Counted from the stretch's first letter, positions 17,468 to 25,438 are shown. The stretch: 64,000 nucleotides of DNA from JABCPE02 sp963520725 (GCA_963520725.1 CAUQSG010000002.1:36593-100592), one strand, 5' to 3'. A program made the numbers and translations. Notes: generated by a model not told the origin, from the sequence alone.

Positions 17468-18757
17468 CTATGCCGCTTCCATCCGCTGGCGGATAAGGTT
17501 CACGTTGCTGTTCACAAGGTTTACAATGCGGTCGTGGTACTCGGTATTGGAATTGTGCAAGCCACGACTTTGCACCACTTCCAATGTCTTCAAGGAAACC
17601 TCCACCGTTTCTATGCGCTTGCCGTCAATGGTAGCGGATAGGATAAGAGAGTTCTTTTCAAGGAAATAGGAGTTGGAAAACACGCAATGGTGCAGTTCCG
17701 TCCCTTCCGCTGCAAACTCCGCAACGCTCTCCAACACACGCACCTGCAAAGTGCCGTCCGTGAAGGCGATGCCGAAGAATATGCCTTTGAGTTTGCGGTA
17801 TGCCTTCTCGTGTTTCTTCGCTTGGCGGATGCGTTCCTCCAACTTCTTGCGTTCTATCTCCTTGTTGCGCTTGTGCATAAGTCTGTCGTGTTCGGCTTTG
17901 AGGTCGGAGGGACAGACGTACTTCGGGCTGTTCGTGTCCTTGCCGAAATGCCGCAGGAGGTCTATGGTGTCACGCCACATGGAGCCGTCAGCAATGGTGT
18001 AGCCGTTGCGGATACATATCTTTACGGATGCCCAATACCTCTCTATGTCAAAGGAACTGCGGATATAGTGGCGCAACATGGGGTATTGCCCTGCCTTCAA
18101 CAGCGTTTCGGCTCGGCTGTCGGAAAGGATAGCCGTGAAAAGGTCGTAAGGCAGTATGTTGTGGTATTCGCCATTGAAGCCGTTGCGTTTCAGTTCGGGT
18201 ATGAAACGCTGTCGGGGATAGGTGCAGACGGGGTTTATATCGTATGCACGGAGTTTGTTGTTCTTGCGTACCTCCATGTCGCTGTATTCCGCCCATAGGT
18301 CGTAGTAAAGTATGGACATTCCACGCAGTCGGGCAATGGTGACGGTTGTGCCTTTGGGCGAAATCCACCTTTGCACCACTTCATAAATGGAATACCCGGC
18401 TGCCTGCCCTGCCTTGTATTGGGACTTGACGAAGAAGAAGCGTATCACTTGGTACTGCTTGCAGGTGGTGATGATGCAGAAATACTCGTTCTCGCTGAAC
18501 ACGCTCTTTCGGGTGCGCAACGCTTCCAACTCCATGCCGCAATGCGGGCAGGTGCATCCGCAAACGGTGTCCGCAAGGTTGTGTTCACTCCTCCACGAAT
18601 GTCCGCACTCGGTGCAGATGTTCGTGCCGTCCGCCCTCTTGATGGCGTAATGTTTGAAGCAATGGCGGAAAGCGTAAGCCCTCTGTGTGGCGGTCAATTT
18701 CGGCAGTCGCTCGCTCAATCGTGCGACTTCCTGCTGTATGGGTGTTCTCGGTTTCAT
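17468..18757 (-). CDS. PcfJ-like protein
   Basis: 429 residues from the ATG at 18757 (MKPRTPIQQEVARL). The N-terminal third carries a zinc-ribbon-like set of cysteines (CTECGHSW, then CGCTCPHCG). A long charged coiled coil lies at about residues 290-330 (EIERKKLEERIRQAKKHEK). The C-terminal PcfJ-type domain has EGTELHHCVFSNSYF and VVQSRGLHNSNTEY. PcfJ proteins occur on conjugative elements of Firmicutes and Bacteroidetes without a settled role. It follows the PcfK-like gene by two bases. The frame is open further upstream over the pcfK gene, but that is a shadow. Confidence 0.82.
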   Translation of the reverse strand: MKPRTPIQQEVARLSERLPKLTATQRAYAFRHCFKHYAIKRADGTNICTECGHSWRSEHNLADTVCGCTCPHCGMELEALRTRKSVFSENEYFCIITTCKQYQVIRFFFVKSQYKAGQAAGYSIYEVVQRWISPKGTTVTIARLRGMSILYYDLWAEYSDMEVRKNNKLRAYDINPVCTYPRQRFIPELKRNGFNGEYHNILPYDLFTAILSDSRAETLLKAGQYPMLRHYIRSSFDIERYWASVKICIRNGYTIADGSMWRDTIDLLRHFGKDTNSPKYVCPSDLKAEHDRLMHKRNKEIERKKLEERIRQAKKHEKAYRKLKGIFFGIAFTDGTLQVRVLESVAEFAAEGTELHHCVFSNSYFLEKNSLILSATIDGKRIETVEVSLKTLEVVQSRGLHNSNTEYHDRIVNLVNSNVNLIRQRMEAA

Positions 18758-18759
18758 AA

Positions 18760-19182
18760 TCAGAAATTGAATAGGTTGGGTTGTTGTACTTCTTGTGCGG
18801 TCGCTTTGGTGGCGGTTCTCGGCTTGCTGCGGTTCTGCAACTTGCGGAGTTCCTCCTCTTGGTATCTGCGGACTGCGTTCTGCCGTGCTTCCGCCTTTTC
18901 CTCTGCCGTGAGTTCCACAACGTGGTTCACCGCCACTTGGCACTGAATGGGCTTGCCTACCTCTATCTCGTTCTCGTCATAGTAGTGGACGGCTTGCCCG
19001 AATATCTCCCCGTCCGTGAAGCCGTTGCAACCGCTCCGCTGCACGTAGTTGAGAATGTAGGTGACACAATCGTCTATGTTCTTGGCAGGGTTGCGGTAGT
19101 TCCTCGCAAAGAGCGTATCTTCCGCTGCACGCTGCTCCAGATACATCTGTATCGTTCTCTTGAAATGTTCTGTTCCTTTCAT
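18760..19182 (-). CDS. PcfK-like protein
   Basis: 140 residues beginning MKGTEHFKRTIQMYLEQRA. The pattern NIDDCVTYILNYVQRSG and DGEIFGQAVHYYDE is typical of PcfK-like proteins. The C-terminal 50 residues are a charged, Lys/Arg/Glu-rich helix (EEKAEARQNAVRRYQEEEL) ending in NLFNF, a hydrophobic tail often used for partner docking. It lies directly upstream of pcfJ. A transfer-associated cytoplasmic protein; the exact role is unknown. Confidence 0.82.
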   Translation of the reverse strand: MKGTEHFKRTIQMYLEQRAAEDTLFARNYRNPAKNIDDCVTYILNYVQRSGCNGFTDGEIFGQAVHYYDENEIEVGKPIQCQVAVNHVVELTAEEKAEARQNAVRRYQEEELRKLQNRSKPRTATKATAQEVQQPNLFNF

Positions 19183-19195
19183 ATCGCTGTCTTTT

Positions 19196-19417
19196 TTAGA
19201 TTGTCTGTTTCAGTATTTCTCTCCAATAGGTCGGCTCTACCTCGCTCAGAAGGAAGTCTGTAAAGTCCCTCCGTGCGTCCTTGTTCAGTTCTCGGTAGAG
19301 TTCACGGAACACGGATATGTTGCCGTTGATGTACGTTTCCACCATGTACACGAAGATGTTGTCCACCTCGTAGTATCTGCACTGCTGCGCTGCCGTTTTG
19401 CTGCTTCTCTTTGCCAT
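19196..19417 (-). CDS. ICE accessory hypothetical protein, 73 aa
   Basis: 73 residues from the ATG at 19417 (MAKRSSKTAAQQCRYYEVD). A soluble, mostly helical protein (IFVYMVETYINGNISVFRELYRELN, DFTDFLLSEVEPTYW). No family recognised. The longer frame start ten codons upstream overlaps the preceding gene's tail region and lacks support. It is second in the minus-strand accessory operon. Confidence 0.6.
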   Translation of the reverse strand: MAKRSSKTAAQQCRYYEVDNIFVYMVETYINGNISVFRELYRELNKDARRDFTDFLLSEVEPTYWREILKQTI

Positions 19418-19428
19418 GTCAGTAGGGG

Positions 19429-19644
19429 TTAAAGGGTGAATAACCAAAGGATGAAGCCGAAGAAGGCAATAGTGGAAAGGATAGCCACGATTACACCTAT
19501 CGCCACTCGGAACACTCCGTTTACAATCTCTCTAATAATGCCCCAAAAGATGCCGAACATCCCGAAGGCGGTGCGTACCATCAAGCCGCATATCGCAAGC
19601 CCTATGTACTGCGCCATTTGTCTGAAATTTGCCGTTGCCGTCAT
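19429..19644 (-). CDS. Small ICE membrane protein, 71 aa
   Basis: 71 residues, almost entirely hydrophobic, with two probable membrane segments (about residues 12-40 and 45-69: YIGLAICGLMVRTAFGMFGI, VAIGVIVAILSTIAFFGFIL). First gene of the minus-strand accessory operon. Not recognised. It could be an entry-exclusion-type or envelope protein, but nothing beyond hydrophobicity supports that. Confidence 0.55.
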   Translation of the reverse strand: MTATANFRQMAQYIGLAICGLMVRTAFGMFGIFWGIIREIVNGVFRVAIGVIVAILSTIAFFGFILWLFTL

Positions 19645-19802
19645 ATCTTCGCTGTTTTTGATTTTTTTGTTTTTTAATGCGGATTCAAGAGCTGAGGGAG
19701 TTGAGTTTCAAACTATCTTATCTGCCTCTCGTTTATCCGACATTTTTTTTATGCGTCTTTCTGTCGCATCGGTCGTTTTCGTTTCGGGTGCTTGAAAAGG
19801 TA

Positions 19803-19903
19803 GGGATTAGGGAATGCAAGGTTTTTCGGGAAAAATACTACCCGCAGGGCTGGAGATTTTTTCCGAAAACAGGAGGCTTGACCTTGCATTCCCGTCCAAT
19901 CCC
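19803..19903. repeat. Large nested hairpin H0
   Basis: Three stems fit inside each other. GGGATT (19803-19808) pairs with AATCCC (19898-19903). GGGAATGCAAGG (19810-19821) pairs perfectly with CCTTGCATTCCC (19882-19893). TTTTCGGGAAAAA (19823-19835) pairs with TTTTTTCCGAAAA (19857-19869) with one G-T wobble. A CCC-GCA-GGG mini-hairpin sits at the tip. No gene overlaps it. It lies upstream of the minus-strand accessory operon and just ahead of a plus-strand promoter-like box. Confidence 0.75.
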
Positions 19904-19908
19904 GGAAT

Positions 19909-19916
19909 TACCTTTG
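19909..19916 (+). promoter_or_regulatory. Promoter-like -7 box TACCTTTG
   Basis: TACCTTTG matches the Bacteroidetes -7 consensus TAnnTTTG and is followed by GC, which also resembles the GTAnnTTTGC core of CTnDOT-type attachment sites. A TTG lies 22 bases upstream (19884-19886), longer than the usual spacing and inside the 3' arm of hairpin H0. If active it would transcribe the hairpin block up to the terminator at 20,492. Confidence 0.4.
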
Positions 19917-20078
19917 CGCCCAGAACGGAAATGACTATCTGATGCGGCTCACTGAAAGACGCGAAAATGGAGGTAAACGGAAGTGGAGGCAGATTGGACA
20001 GGAAAACTTCAAAAGAGAAATCCGTAAAAAAGGGAAAACGCCAAAAGGAAAAGGGACATAGCCGGAGGCGTGAAACCG

Positions 20079-20165
20079 GGCAAACCACCGGCAAGGAAGT
20101 ATGATTTTATATGTCTGGCCGAGCGTGTACGGTCGGACGGATAAAATCATTCTTCCCGGTTTGCC
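20079..20165. repeat. Compound hairpin H1
   Basis: ATGATTTTAT (20101-20110) pairs perfectly with ATAAAATCAT (20141-20150). Outside it GGAAG (20095-20099) pairs with CTTCC (20152-20156), and GGCAAACC (20079-20086) pairs with GGTTTGCC (20158-20165), with an 8-base bulge on the left arm. The 30-base loop contains a further CCG/CGG pairing. Confidence 0.75.
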
Positions 20166-20286
20166 TGCCGTGTGTGACGGCTTGTTCCATTTATGGATCG
20201 GGCGGTCAGACACGGCTTTCCGCTTACGGCTCAAAGGAACAGTGGAAAAAGAAAAATCGTCAGAAACCCGTAAAAGCACCTCTTTG

Positions 20287-20371
20287 GCATAAGCACAAAA
20301 GAAATGGGCCTTGCATCATTAGTCTAAACTGTTGTTTAGGCGTGAGGCAAAGCCCTTTTCTCCGCTTATGC
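20287..20371. repeat. Compound hairpin H2
   Basis: The outer stem is GCATAAGC (20287-20294) with GCTTATGC (20364-20371). The middle stem is AGAAATGGGCCTTGC (20300-20314) with GCAAAGCCCTTTTCT (20347-20361), 13 of 15 paired. In the loop, CTAAAC-TGTT-GTTTAG (20324-20339) is a perfect third stem. The three-level nesting is the same plan as H0. Confidence 0.78.
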
Positions 20372-20374
20372 GTA

Positions 20375-20421
20375 GTCGGCATACGTTCGACCAAAATCCT
20401 TTTGGGCGATGGTGTGCCGAC
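20375..20421. repeat. Compound hairpin H3
   Basis: The outer stem is GTCGGCATAC (20375-20384) with GTGTGCCGAC (20412-20421), 9 of 10 paired. The inner stem is CCAAAA-TCC-TTTTGG (20391-20405) with a CG/CG extension. It begins four bases after H2. Confidence 0.75.
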
Positions 20422-20468
20422 GGACAAAACCGCTTTTACGGAAAAACTTGTATGAGAAGAAAAAATTA

Positions 20469-20500
20469 GGGAGATTCATTTCAAAATCTCCCGTTTTATT
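20469..20500 (+). terminator. Intrinsic terminator closing the hairpin block
   Basis: GGGAGATT (20469-20476) pairs perfectly with AATCTCCC (20485-20492) around an 8-base loop and is followed by GTTTTATTGTT. This is a classic stem plus T-run on the plus strand. It has no protein gene immediately upstream, which supports transcription through the preceding hairpins. Confidence 0.7.
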
Positions 20501-20640
20501 GTTACTTTTGCATACGAAGAGTTCTTTGAAGGTTACGCAACGCGCAGAAGGATGATGCAGTAGATAACTAACTAAATCGTAACCTATTACTATCATGAGC
20601 AATTAACCTACGCTCAGTTCCAATAAATTACACTCTTTTC
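20501..20640. other. Probable ICE/chromosome junction
   Basis: TTACTTTTGC (20502-20511) matches nine of ten positions of the CTnDOT-type core GTAnnTTTGC. To its right, AGGTTACG (20530-20537) and CGTAACCT (20578-20585) form a perfect 8-bp inverted repeat, which might be integrase arm sites. GC content falls to chromosomal level by about 20,620. The other end of the element is outside the window, so the direct repeat cannot be confirmed. Confidence 0.45.
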
Positions 20641-20804
20641 GTAACTTCTTTCTACAAAGTTATGAAATAAAATTCTCCTAACCGATAGTTTTGGTTTAAT
20701 TTATAAACAATCTAAATAGTTTTTCTCTATCAATATTTTAATTTTTAAACTTAAAAAAATCAATAATTTTTTGAAAGAAAACATTAATTTCGGATTAAAT
20801 TCTT

Positions 20805-20834
20805 TTGTACATCCGTGAGTTTATGCTAAATTTG
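20805..20834 (+). promoter_or_regulatory. Promoter of the DUF6909 gene
   Basis: TTG (20805-20807), then 19 bases, then TAAATTTG (20827-20834), a full match to the Bacteroidetes -33/-7 pattern. Transcription should start near 20,841, about 20 bases before the ATG at 20863. The rest of 20640-20800 is AT-rich with no other feature seen. Confidence 0.7.
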
Positions 20835-20862
20835 TGACTTTTACAAAAATCATAATATAAAT

Positions 20863-22521
20863 ATGACACAATCGCGAGCAAGACAAACCACGGAGGCGAT
20901 AGAGAAAATATATGTTTCTATGCGCCATCTTTTTTATAGAGGTTCTTTCAAACCTGGTGGAAGGTCAGGTCAGAATATCAGAACGCTGCTTTCTACCATC
21001 AATCCTGAAATCTACGGAACGATGAACAATCCGAACAAGATAGAATTAGACGGATTGCTCTATGTTTTGGATAGGCTACCAGAGGGAATAGAGGAATGTG
21101 CATTTATTCATTTGACTTCAGATGAAGGCTTTCACAAAGCGAGTTTCACGCCCATAGTCCCTAAAAAACGAAGAAGAAACTGCTACCGTATAGACCAGCA
21201 CCAGATGAATATAGAGGTTCTGCTGGGTCGTTCGGAGATTTATGATATCCTTACTCACCTTACTTTCCTTTATATAGAAGCAGACAAAATCAGAAATATC
21301 GGTTTTGATATGGAGGAAGGCAGACCGAGAAGAGTTTGGAAAATAATAGAAGAAGTAGCCAAAGGAGAGAAAAAATTTACACGAACAGAAAAAGAAACAG
21401 CGATTATCCATCTTTCGGCGCTGCTGGGAAGGTCTTTTGATGAGACTTTGGAGGCTTACAAAAAATTTGGAAGTGATGACAATCCAGACCGATTGTTCAA
21501 GATTGTCTATAACCTTGGACAAGTGAGTTTCCTAGACTGGGCAGAGGAAAGAGAACGCGAAATTTATTTTTCCGCGATATTGCAGGAGCGCGTAGGACAC
21601 CACCTTTTCGGCGAAAAATGGGCAAATACGCTTAAAGAAATTTTGGTTAAAGAAAATCTTTACCAAAGACCGCTGAATATCATCAGTGCGAATATGCACT
21701 CGGTGAAAAATATGCTTTTTGCGAACGATGCCTTGAAAAAAACTTGCAAAACAGGAATAGACTACACGCTTTACGAGGAAATCAGCAATAAAAAAGACCT
21801 TCAGGACAAGATTTTGGACTACGCTCTTTCTCAAGGGATGATTTACATCAATGATGAAAGCGGAAGTAATATAGATGTGCAAATCATTGATTTAAAGAAA
21901 ACTAACCTAAAAAATACGCCTTTCGCGGAGGCTAATTTCTCTGGCGAGGATGTTTTGATCGTTTTTGATTATGCCTTTGGAGAGCAGGCTTATGAGATTA
22001 TGGATGAGCTTCTGCGCCCATTCGATGTGAAAGGAGAGGAGTGCAAACTTAATGTAAAATCCATTTCTATCATGGGTAAAGCGGGAATTCTTACAGGAGA
22101 AAAAGGCGATATCATGATTCCTACATCGCATATTTTTGAGGGAACGGCGGACAATTATCCATTTGAAAACGCACTGAAATTGGAAGATTTCCAAGATACA
22201 GAACTGAAAGCCTTTGAGGGAAGTATGGTCACGGTTTTGGGAACTTCGCTTCAGAATAAGGATATTTTGTCTTATTTCATGAATACCTCGTGGAAGTCTA
22301 TCGGACTAGAGATGGAAGGTGCTCATTATCAGAAAGCTATACAGGTGGCTTCTAAAATCCGCCACCATATCAATGAGAATTTATTCTTATGCTATGCTTA
22401 CTATGCTTCTGATAATCCACTAGAAACAGGAAGCACGCTTTCTTCAGGAGGGCTGGGGCTTACAGGAGTGAAGCCTACTTATTTGATTACATTACGAATT
22501 TTAGAGAAAATTTTGAAATAA
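20863..22521 (+). CDS. DUF6909 family protein
   Basis: 552 residues, no signal peptide, soluble. It belongs to a Flavobacteriia family annotated as DUF6909; no activity is established. In the last 75 residues the pattern SIGLEMEGAHYQKAIQVA (near residue 480) resembles the EMEG active-site loop of nucleoside phosphorylases, and DVLIVFDYAFGEQAYE with ILTGEKGDIMIPTSH earlier has the glycine/beta layout of that fold. The N-terminal 330 residues are helical and unassigned. It is the first chromosomal gene after the ICE and is followed three bases later by an S1/P1 nuclease, so nucleic-acid or nucleoside turnover is a reasonable guess, not proof. Confidence 0.75.
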   Translation: MTQSRARQTTEAIEKIYVSMRHLFYRGSFKPGGRSGQNIRTLLSTINPEIYGTMNNPNKIELDGLLYVLDRLPEGIEECAFIHLTSDEGFHKASFTPIVPKKRRRNCYRIDQHQMNIEVLLGRSEIYDILTHLTFLYIEADKIRNIGFDMEEGRPRRVWKIIEEVAKGEKKFTRTEKETAIIHLSALLGRSFDETLEAYKKFGSDDNPDRLFKIVYNLGQVSFLDWAEEREREIYFSAILQERVGHHLFGEKWANTLKEILVKENLYQRPLNIISANMHSVKNMLFANDALKKTCKTGIDYTLYEEISNKKDLQDKILDYALSQGMIYINDESGSNIDVQIIDLKKTNLKNTPFAEANFSGEDVLIVFDYAFGEQAYEIMDELLRPFDVKGEECKLNVKSISIMGKAGILTGEKGDIMIPTSHIFEGTADNYPFENALKLEDFQDTELKAFEGSMVTVLGTSLQNKDILSYFMNTSWKSIGLEMEGAHYQKAIQVASKIRHHINENLFLCYAYYASDNPLETGSTLSSGGLGLTGVKPTYLITLRILEKILK

Positions 22522-22524
22522 AAA

Positions 22525-23316
22525 ATGAATACAAGGATTTTAAAAAAGATTTTCATCGCGGTATTCTTTATTCTTGGAATAGCGGAAGCATCGGCTTGGG
22601 GTGTTACAGGGCACCGTGTAGTAGCTGAAATAGCAGAAAATCACCTGACTAACAGAGCGAAAAGAAAACTGAAAAAACTTATCGGGAAACAGAAACTTGC
22701 CTACTGGGCAAACTGGCCAGATAATGTCAGAAATTCTCCAGAGTGGAAAAATACCAGCACATGGCATTATGTAAATATCCCGCCACAGGAGACCAAAGAG
22801 CAGTTTATAGAACAATTAAAGAATAACAATAAACCCAATATTTATACTGCAATACAAAATGTAAAGGGCATTATCGTAGATAAAAACACGCCTGATGCAG
22901 ATAGGGAAATCTATTTGAGATTTTTAGTGCATTTTCTTGGGGATATGATGCAGCCTATGCACACAGGAAGAGAAGAAGATTTGGGAGGAAATCTCATCAA
23001 AATACAATTCTTCAAGAAAGATACTAATCTTCATTCCCTTTGGGATAGCGGTCTGATAGACAATACCAAATACAGCTACACGGAGTTTGCAAGGGTTCTG
23101 GATGTAAAATCAAAAGAAGAAATCCAAAAAATCCAAAGCGGAAGTCTGGAAGACTGGCTTTATGAAAGCCACCAAGCGGCTAATCAGCTCTATGACAGCG
23201 TAAAACCTGGTGAAAACTACAGCTATGATTATCAAGAGCAGTATAAAGATTTGTTAGAAAGACAGCTTCTGCATGCAGGATTGAGATTGGCTAAAATTCT
23301 AAACGAAGTTTTATAA
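22525..23316 (+). CDS. S1/P1-type zinc nuclease
   Basis: 263 residues with a signal peptide cleaved before Trp (SA^WGVTGHRVVAEIA), so Trp becomes the N-terminal zinc ligand as in P1 nuclease. Further zinc ligands are visible: the His of TGHR, the Asp of WPDNVR, the His of TWHYVN, HFLGDMMQPMH near residue 142, and LHSLWDSGLI near residue 170. An extracytoplasmic enzyme that degrades single-stranded DNA and RNA, likely for nutrient recovery. It probably shares a transcript with the upstream DUF6909 gene (three-base gap) and ends in a terminator. Confidence 0.9.
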   Translation: MNTRILKKIFIAVFFILGIAEASAWGVTGHRVVAEIAENHLTNRAKRKLKKLIGKQKLAYWANWPDNVRNSPEWKNTSTWHYVNIPPQETKEQFIEQLKNNNKPNIYTAIQNVKGIIVDKNTPDADREIYLRFLVHFLGDMMQPMHTGREEDLGGNLIKIQFFKKDTNLHSLWDSGLIDNTKYSYTEFARVLDVKSKEEIQKIQSGSLEDWLYESHQAANQLYDSVKPGENYSYDYQEQYKDLLERQLLHAGLRLAKILNEVL

Positions 23317-23320
23317 ACTA

Positions 23321-23352
23321 AAAAGAGCATCTGTAAAAGATGCTCTTTTTTT
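23321..23352. terminator. Terminator between S1/P1 nuclease and TonB receptor
   Basis: AAAAGAGCATC (23321-23331) and GATGCTCTTTT (23339 onward) form an 11-bp stem with a 7-base loop. A T-run flanks it on the plus strand and an A-run on the left. It can serve both convergent genes. Confidence 0.8.
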
Positions 23353-23356
23353 GTGG

Positions 23357-25438
23357 TTATTTCACGACCCAAGTCATTCCCAGCATGAAATTTCGCCCTG
23401 CTTGTGGGAAATAATAGGCGGCTCCATCATAGACATGCCCTTTGGTCATGTACATTCTATTGAGGAGGTTATTGAGATTGAAATAAAGATTCAGTTCGTG
23501 ATGTTTTAAGCTTAATTTATAACCAGCCAAGAAATCCAAAAGATTATAATCAGGAATTGCAAGTGTCTGCGTATTATCTAGATACTGCCCGCTGACATAT
23601 TGGTTTTGAATACCGAAATTAAAGTTTTTCAGCTGATAAGACACGCCGATATTGCTGATGAATTTCGGAGAAAGAGCGATGTCCGTTGTTCCCAAGTTTT
23701 CAAGCAGTCCGCCATTTTTCACATGAAAATTAAGATTTTTGTTTTCGCTCCAAGTCGCATTAGCCAAAATTTGGATGTTTTTGATGGGTTTTAGATTAAA
23801 GCCAAATTCCACGCCTCTTCTGAAAGATTTCCCTGAATTTTCTCTGATGAAAGCGCCTGTATTATCTATTTTTCCGCTGAAAACCAATTGGTTATTATAG
23901 TGCATATAGTAGAGGTTCGCAAAAACAGAAAAGAATTTTCCGCTTTTTTCCAGTCCCAGTTCAAAGTCGTGGAGCGTTTCGTGCTGGATATCATTTTTAG
24001 AAATAATGTCCTTTCGGCTTGGCTCTCGGTGAGCCAGTGCGTAGGAGAAATAGATTTTTCCGTGATTAAAATTAAAGTTGATTCCCGTCTTTGGGTTTAG
24101 GAAATTAAACACTCGGCTGAAATCACCTCCTTCACCTTTGAAATATTCTAAAACTCTGGCATTGTGATAGATATGTCTAAATTGTAAATCTCCAAAAAGC
24201 TCAAATTTGTTCAAAGAATAAATGAATTTTCCGAAGAAAGAAAGGTCGTTTTTCACCGAATGATTGCGGTAATATTCATGCTCGAAAGGAATCTGCGGTA
24301 GCCCAAACGCCGAACTCATATTCCCGAAATGTTTTCCTTGGTATTGGTTTCCTGCTCCGCCGATATTGATTTTCAGATGGTTATACTTTCCGTAAATATG
24401 CGCAACCATTCCATAGAAATCATTGTCCAGCCATTTTTTTCTGATGAGGTCTGTTTTTATGATTCCAGAATTGAGAATATTGTATTTATCGGGTCTTTGG
24501 TCTTGTTTGTAGTTTTCGTAGAAACCTTTTCCTTTGGTGTAATGAAAGGTGGTTTCTAAATCCCAGTGGTTGCTAATGTTTTGATTTATAATGAGATGAT
24601 AATGGTTTTGCTGGTAATTGTCCGTTTCGTTATCGTAGAATTTTGCGATATTTCCACCTTGGTAGATTGCTCCAGAGGAATTGAATTTTCGGTTGATTTT
24701 ATAAGTGTTTTCATCTATTCCGTTCCATGATTGGTAAGTTTTTTCCTTGCCGCCGAAAGCCAAAAATTTTAGTTTTGTTTTTTCAGTTTTAAATAAAGCG
24801 GTGATGTTGTAGGACTGCAGGTCAGAGGTTGCCCTGTCTATGTATCCATCTGATTTTATTATGGAATATCTCGCCATGATGGAGAATTTGTTGTGAAGAA
24901 AATTCCCTGTTCCAGCCTCGAAAGAGTGTTTTCTGGTATCAAAAGAACCATAGGATTGGTCGGTTCGTAAGTATGGCGTTTCCTCTGGGTTTTTGGTGAT
25001 GATATTTACACTCGCCCCGAAAGCCGCCGCCCCGTTGGATGTGCTTCCCACTCCTCTTTGAATTAGGATTTGAGAGGCTGAACTTGCTAAATCGCTGACA
25101 TTTACGAAGAAAGTTCCCTGCGATTCGCTGTCGTTGTACGGAACGCCGTTCATCATCACATTGATAGAAGTCCCTGCCACGCCCCGAATTCTAAAATCCG
25201 AGTAGCCCACTCCGTTCCCAGTGTCCGATGAGGAAAGGACAGAAGTCTGGTTTTTGAGAAGCATTGGAAGGTCTTGCCCGAGGTTTTTTTGGGCTAAATT
25301 TTCCACACGGATGATTTCTTTGGTGACGGGAAGCCGTTTGGTGAAATTAACCGCTTCGATTTCTTTGACTTTGGCAGAGTCTGCCTGTGCGTAGGACATA
25401 GAGCTAGCGTATAGCCCTAAATAAATAATTCCTTTCAT
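23357..25438 (-). CDS. TonB-dependent receptor for thiamin or a precursor
   Basis: 693 residues: signal peptide (ending near SYAQA), a short linker with the TonB-box region, a plug domain (ENLAQKNLGQDLPMLLKNQ to SVNIITKNP, about residues 45-155) and a 22-strand-type barrel. No carboxypeptidase-like N-terminal domain is present. A TPP riboswitch lies just upstream on the same strand, so expression falls when thiamin pyrophosphate is plentiful. That strongly suggests uptake of thiamin, a phosphate ester or a pyrimidine/thiazole precursor. The substrate itself is inferred. No inner-membrane transporter gene is adjacent. Confidence 0.88.
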   Translation of the reverse strand: MKGIIYLGLYASSMSYAQADSAKVKEIEAVNFTKRLPVTKEIIRVENLAQKNLGQDLPMLLKNQTSVLSSSDTGNGVGYSDFRIRGVAGTSINVMMNGVPYNDSESQGTFFVNVSDLASSASQILIQRGVGSTSNGAAAFGASVNIITKNPEETPYLRTDQSYGSFDTRKHSFEAGTGNFLHNKFSIMARYSIIKSDGYIDRATSDLQSYNITALFKTEKTKLKFLAFGGKEKTYQSWNGIDENTYKINRKFNSSGAIYQGGNIAKFYDNETDNYQQNHYHLIINQNISNHWDLETTFHYTKGKGFYENYKQDQRPDKYNILNSGIIKTDLIRKKWLDNDFYGMVAHIYGKYNHLKINIGGAGNQYQGKHFGNMSSAFGLPQIPFEHEYYRNHSVKNDLSFFGKFIYSLNKFELFGDLQFRHIYHNARVLEYFKGEGGDFSRVFNFLNPKTGINFNFNHGKIYFSYALAHREPSRKDIISKNDIQHETLHDFELGLEKSGKFFSVFANLYYMHYNNQLVFSGKIDNTGAFIRENSGKSFRRGVEFGFNLKPIKNIQILANATWSENKNLNFHVKNGGLLENLGTTDIALSPKFISNIGVSYQLKNFNFGIQNQYVSGQYLDNTQTLAIPDYNLLDFLAGYKLSLKHHELNLYFNLNNLLNRMYMTKGHVYDGAAYYFPQAGRNFMLGMTWVVK

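Larger units (their letters stand above)
19923..20500 (+). ncRNA. Candidate structured transcript or DNA element at the ICE end
   Basis: There is no convincing protein gene in this interval; only short frames exist, such as a 31-codon one at 19967-20062 rich in Lys and Gly. It holds three compound hairpins, H1 (20079-20165), H2 (20287-20371) and H3 (20375-20421), and ends in an intrinsic terminator. A promoter-like TACCTTTG lies directly upstream. It could be a non-coding RNA, a long structured leader, or single-strand-active DNA such as a priming or single-strand promoter site. The sequence alone cannot choose. I know no named family that it matches. Confidence 0.45.
1..20515. mobile_element. 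CTnDOT/Tra-family integrative conjugative element (right part)
   Basis: Seen: a GC-rich block with mobilization genes, a full tra operon in the order of Bacteroides conjugative transposons (traA to traQ) and PcfJ/PcfK/DUF3873 accessory genes, bordered on the right by AT-rich Flavobacteriia genes. No integrase, excision genes, rte regulators, coupling protein or resistance genes are in view, so the element continues left of the window. The right end is placed at about 20.5 kb from the composition shift, a terminator and a TTACTTTTGC box that resembles the CTnDOT core site. The exact end is inferred and could lie up to about 120 bp further right. Confidence 0.85.

Noticed and set aside
20324..20345. 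Integron attC-like site in the H2 loop
   Set aside because: CTAAAC/GTTTAG resembles but does not match the RYYYAAC/GTTRRRY core, and no integron integrase or cassette is present.
20101..20455. Open frames of 63 and 114 codons over the hairpin block
   Set aside because: They coincide with inverted repeats, lack a family or signal, and overlap each other in different frames. Structure explains the region better, though a peptide is not excluded.
20101..20500. Group II intron remnant
   Set aside because: Several large stems suggested it, but no domain V consensus and no reverse-transcriptase remains were found.
23357..23600. Type IX secretion C-terminal domain in the TonB receptor
   Set aside because: The end is a normal barrel strand; the protein is integral to the outer membrane.
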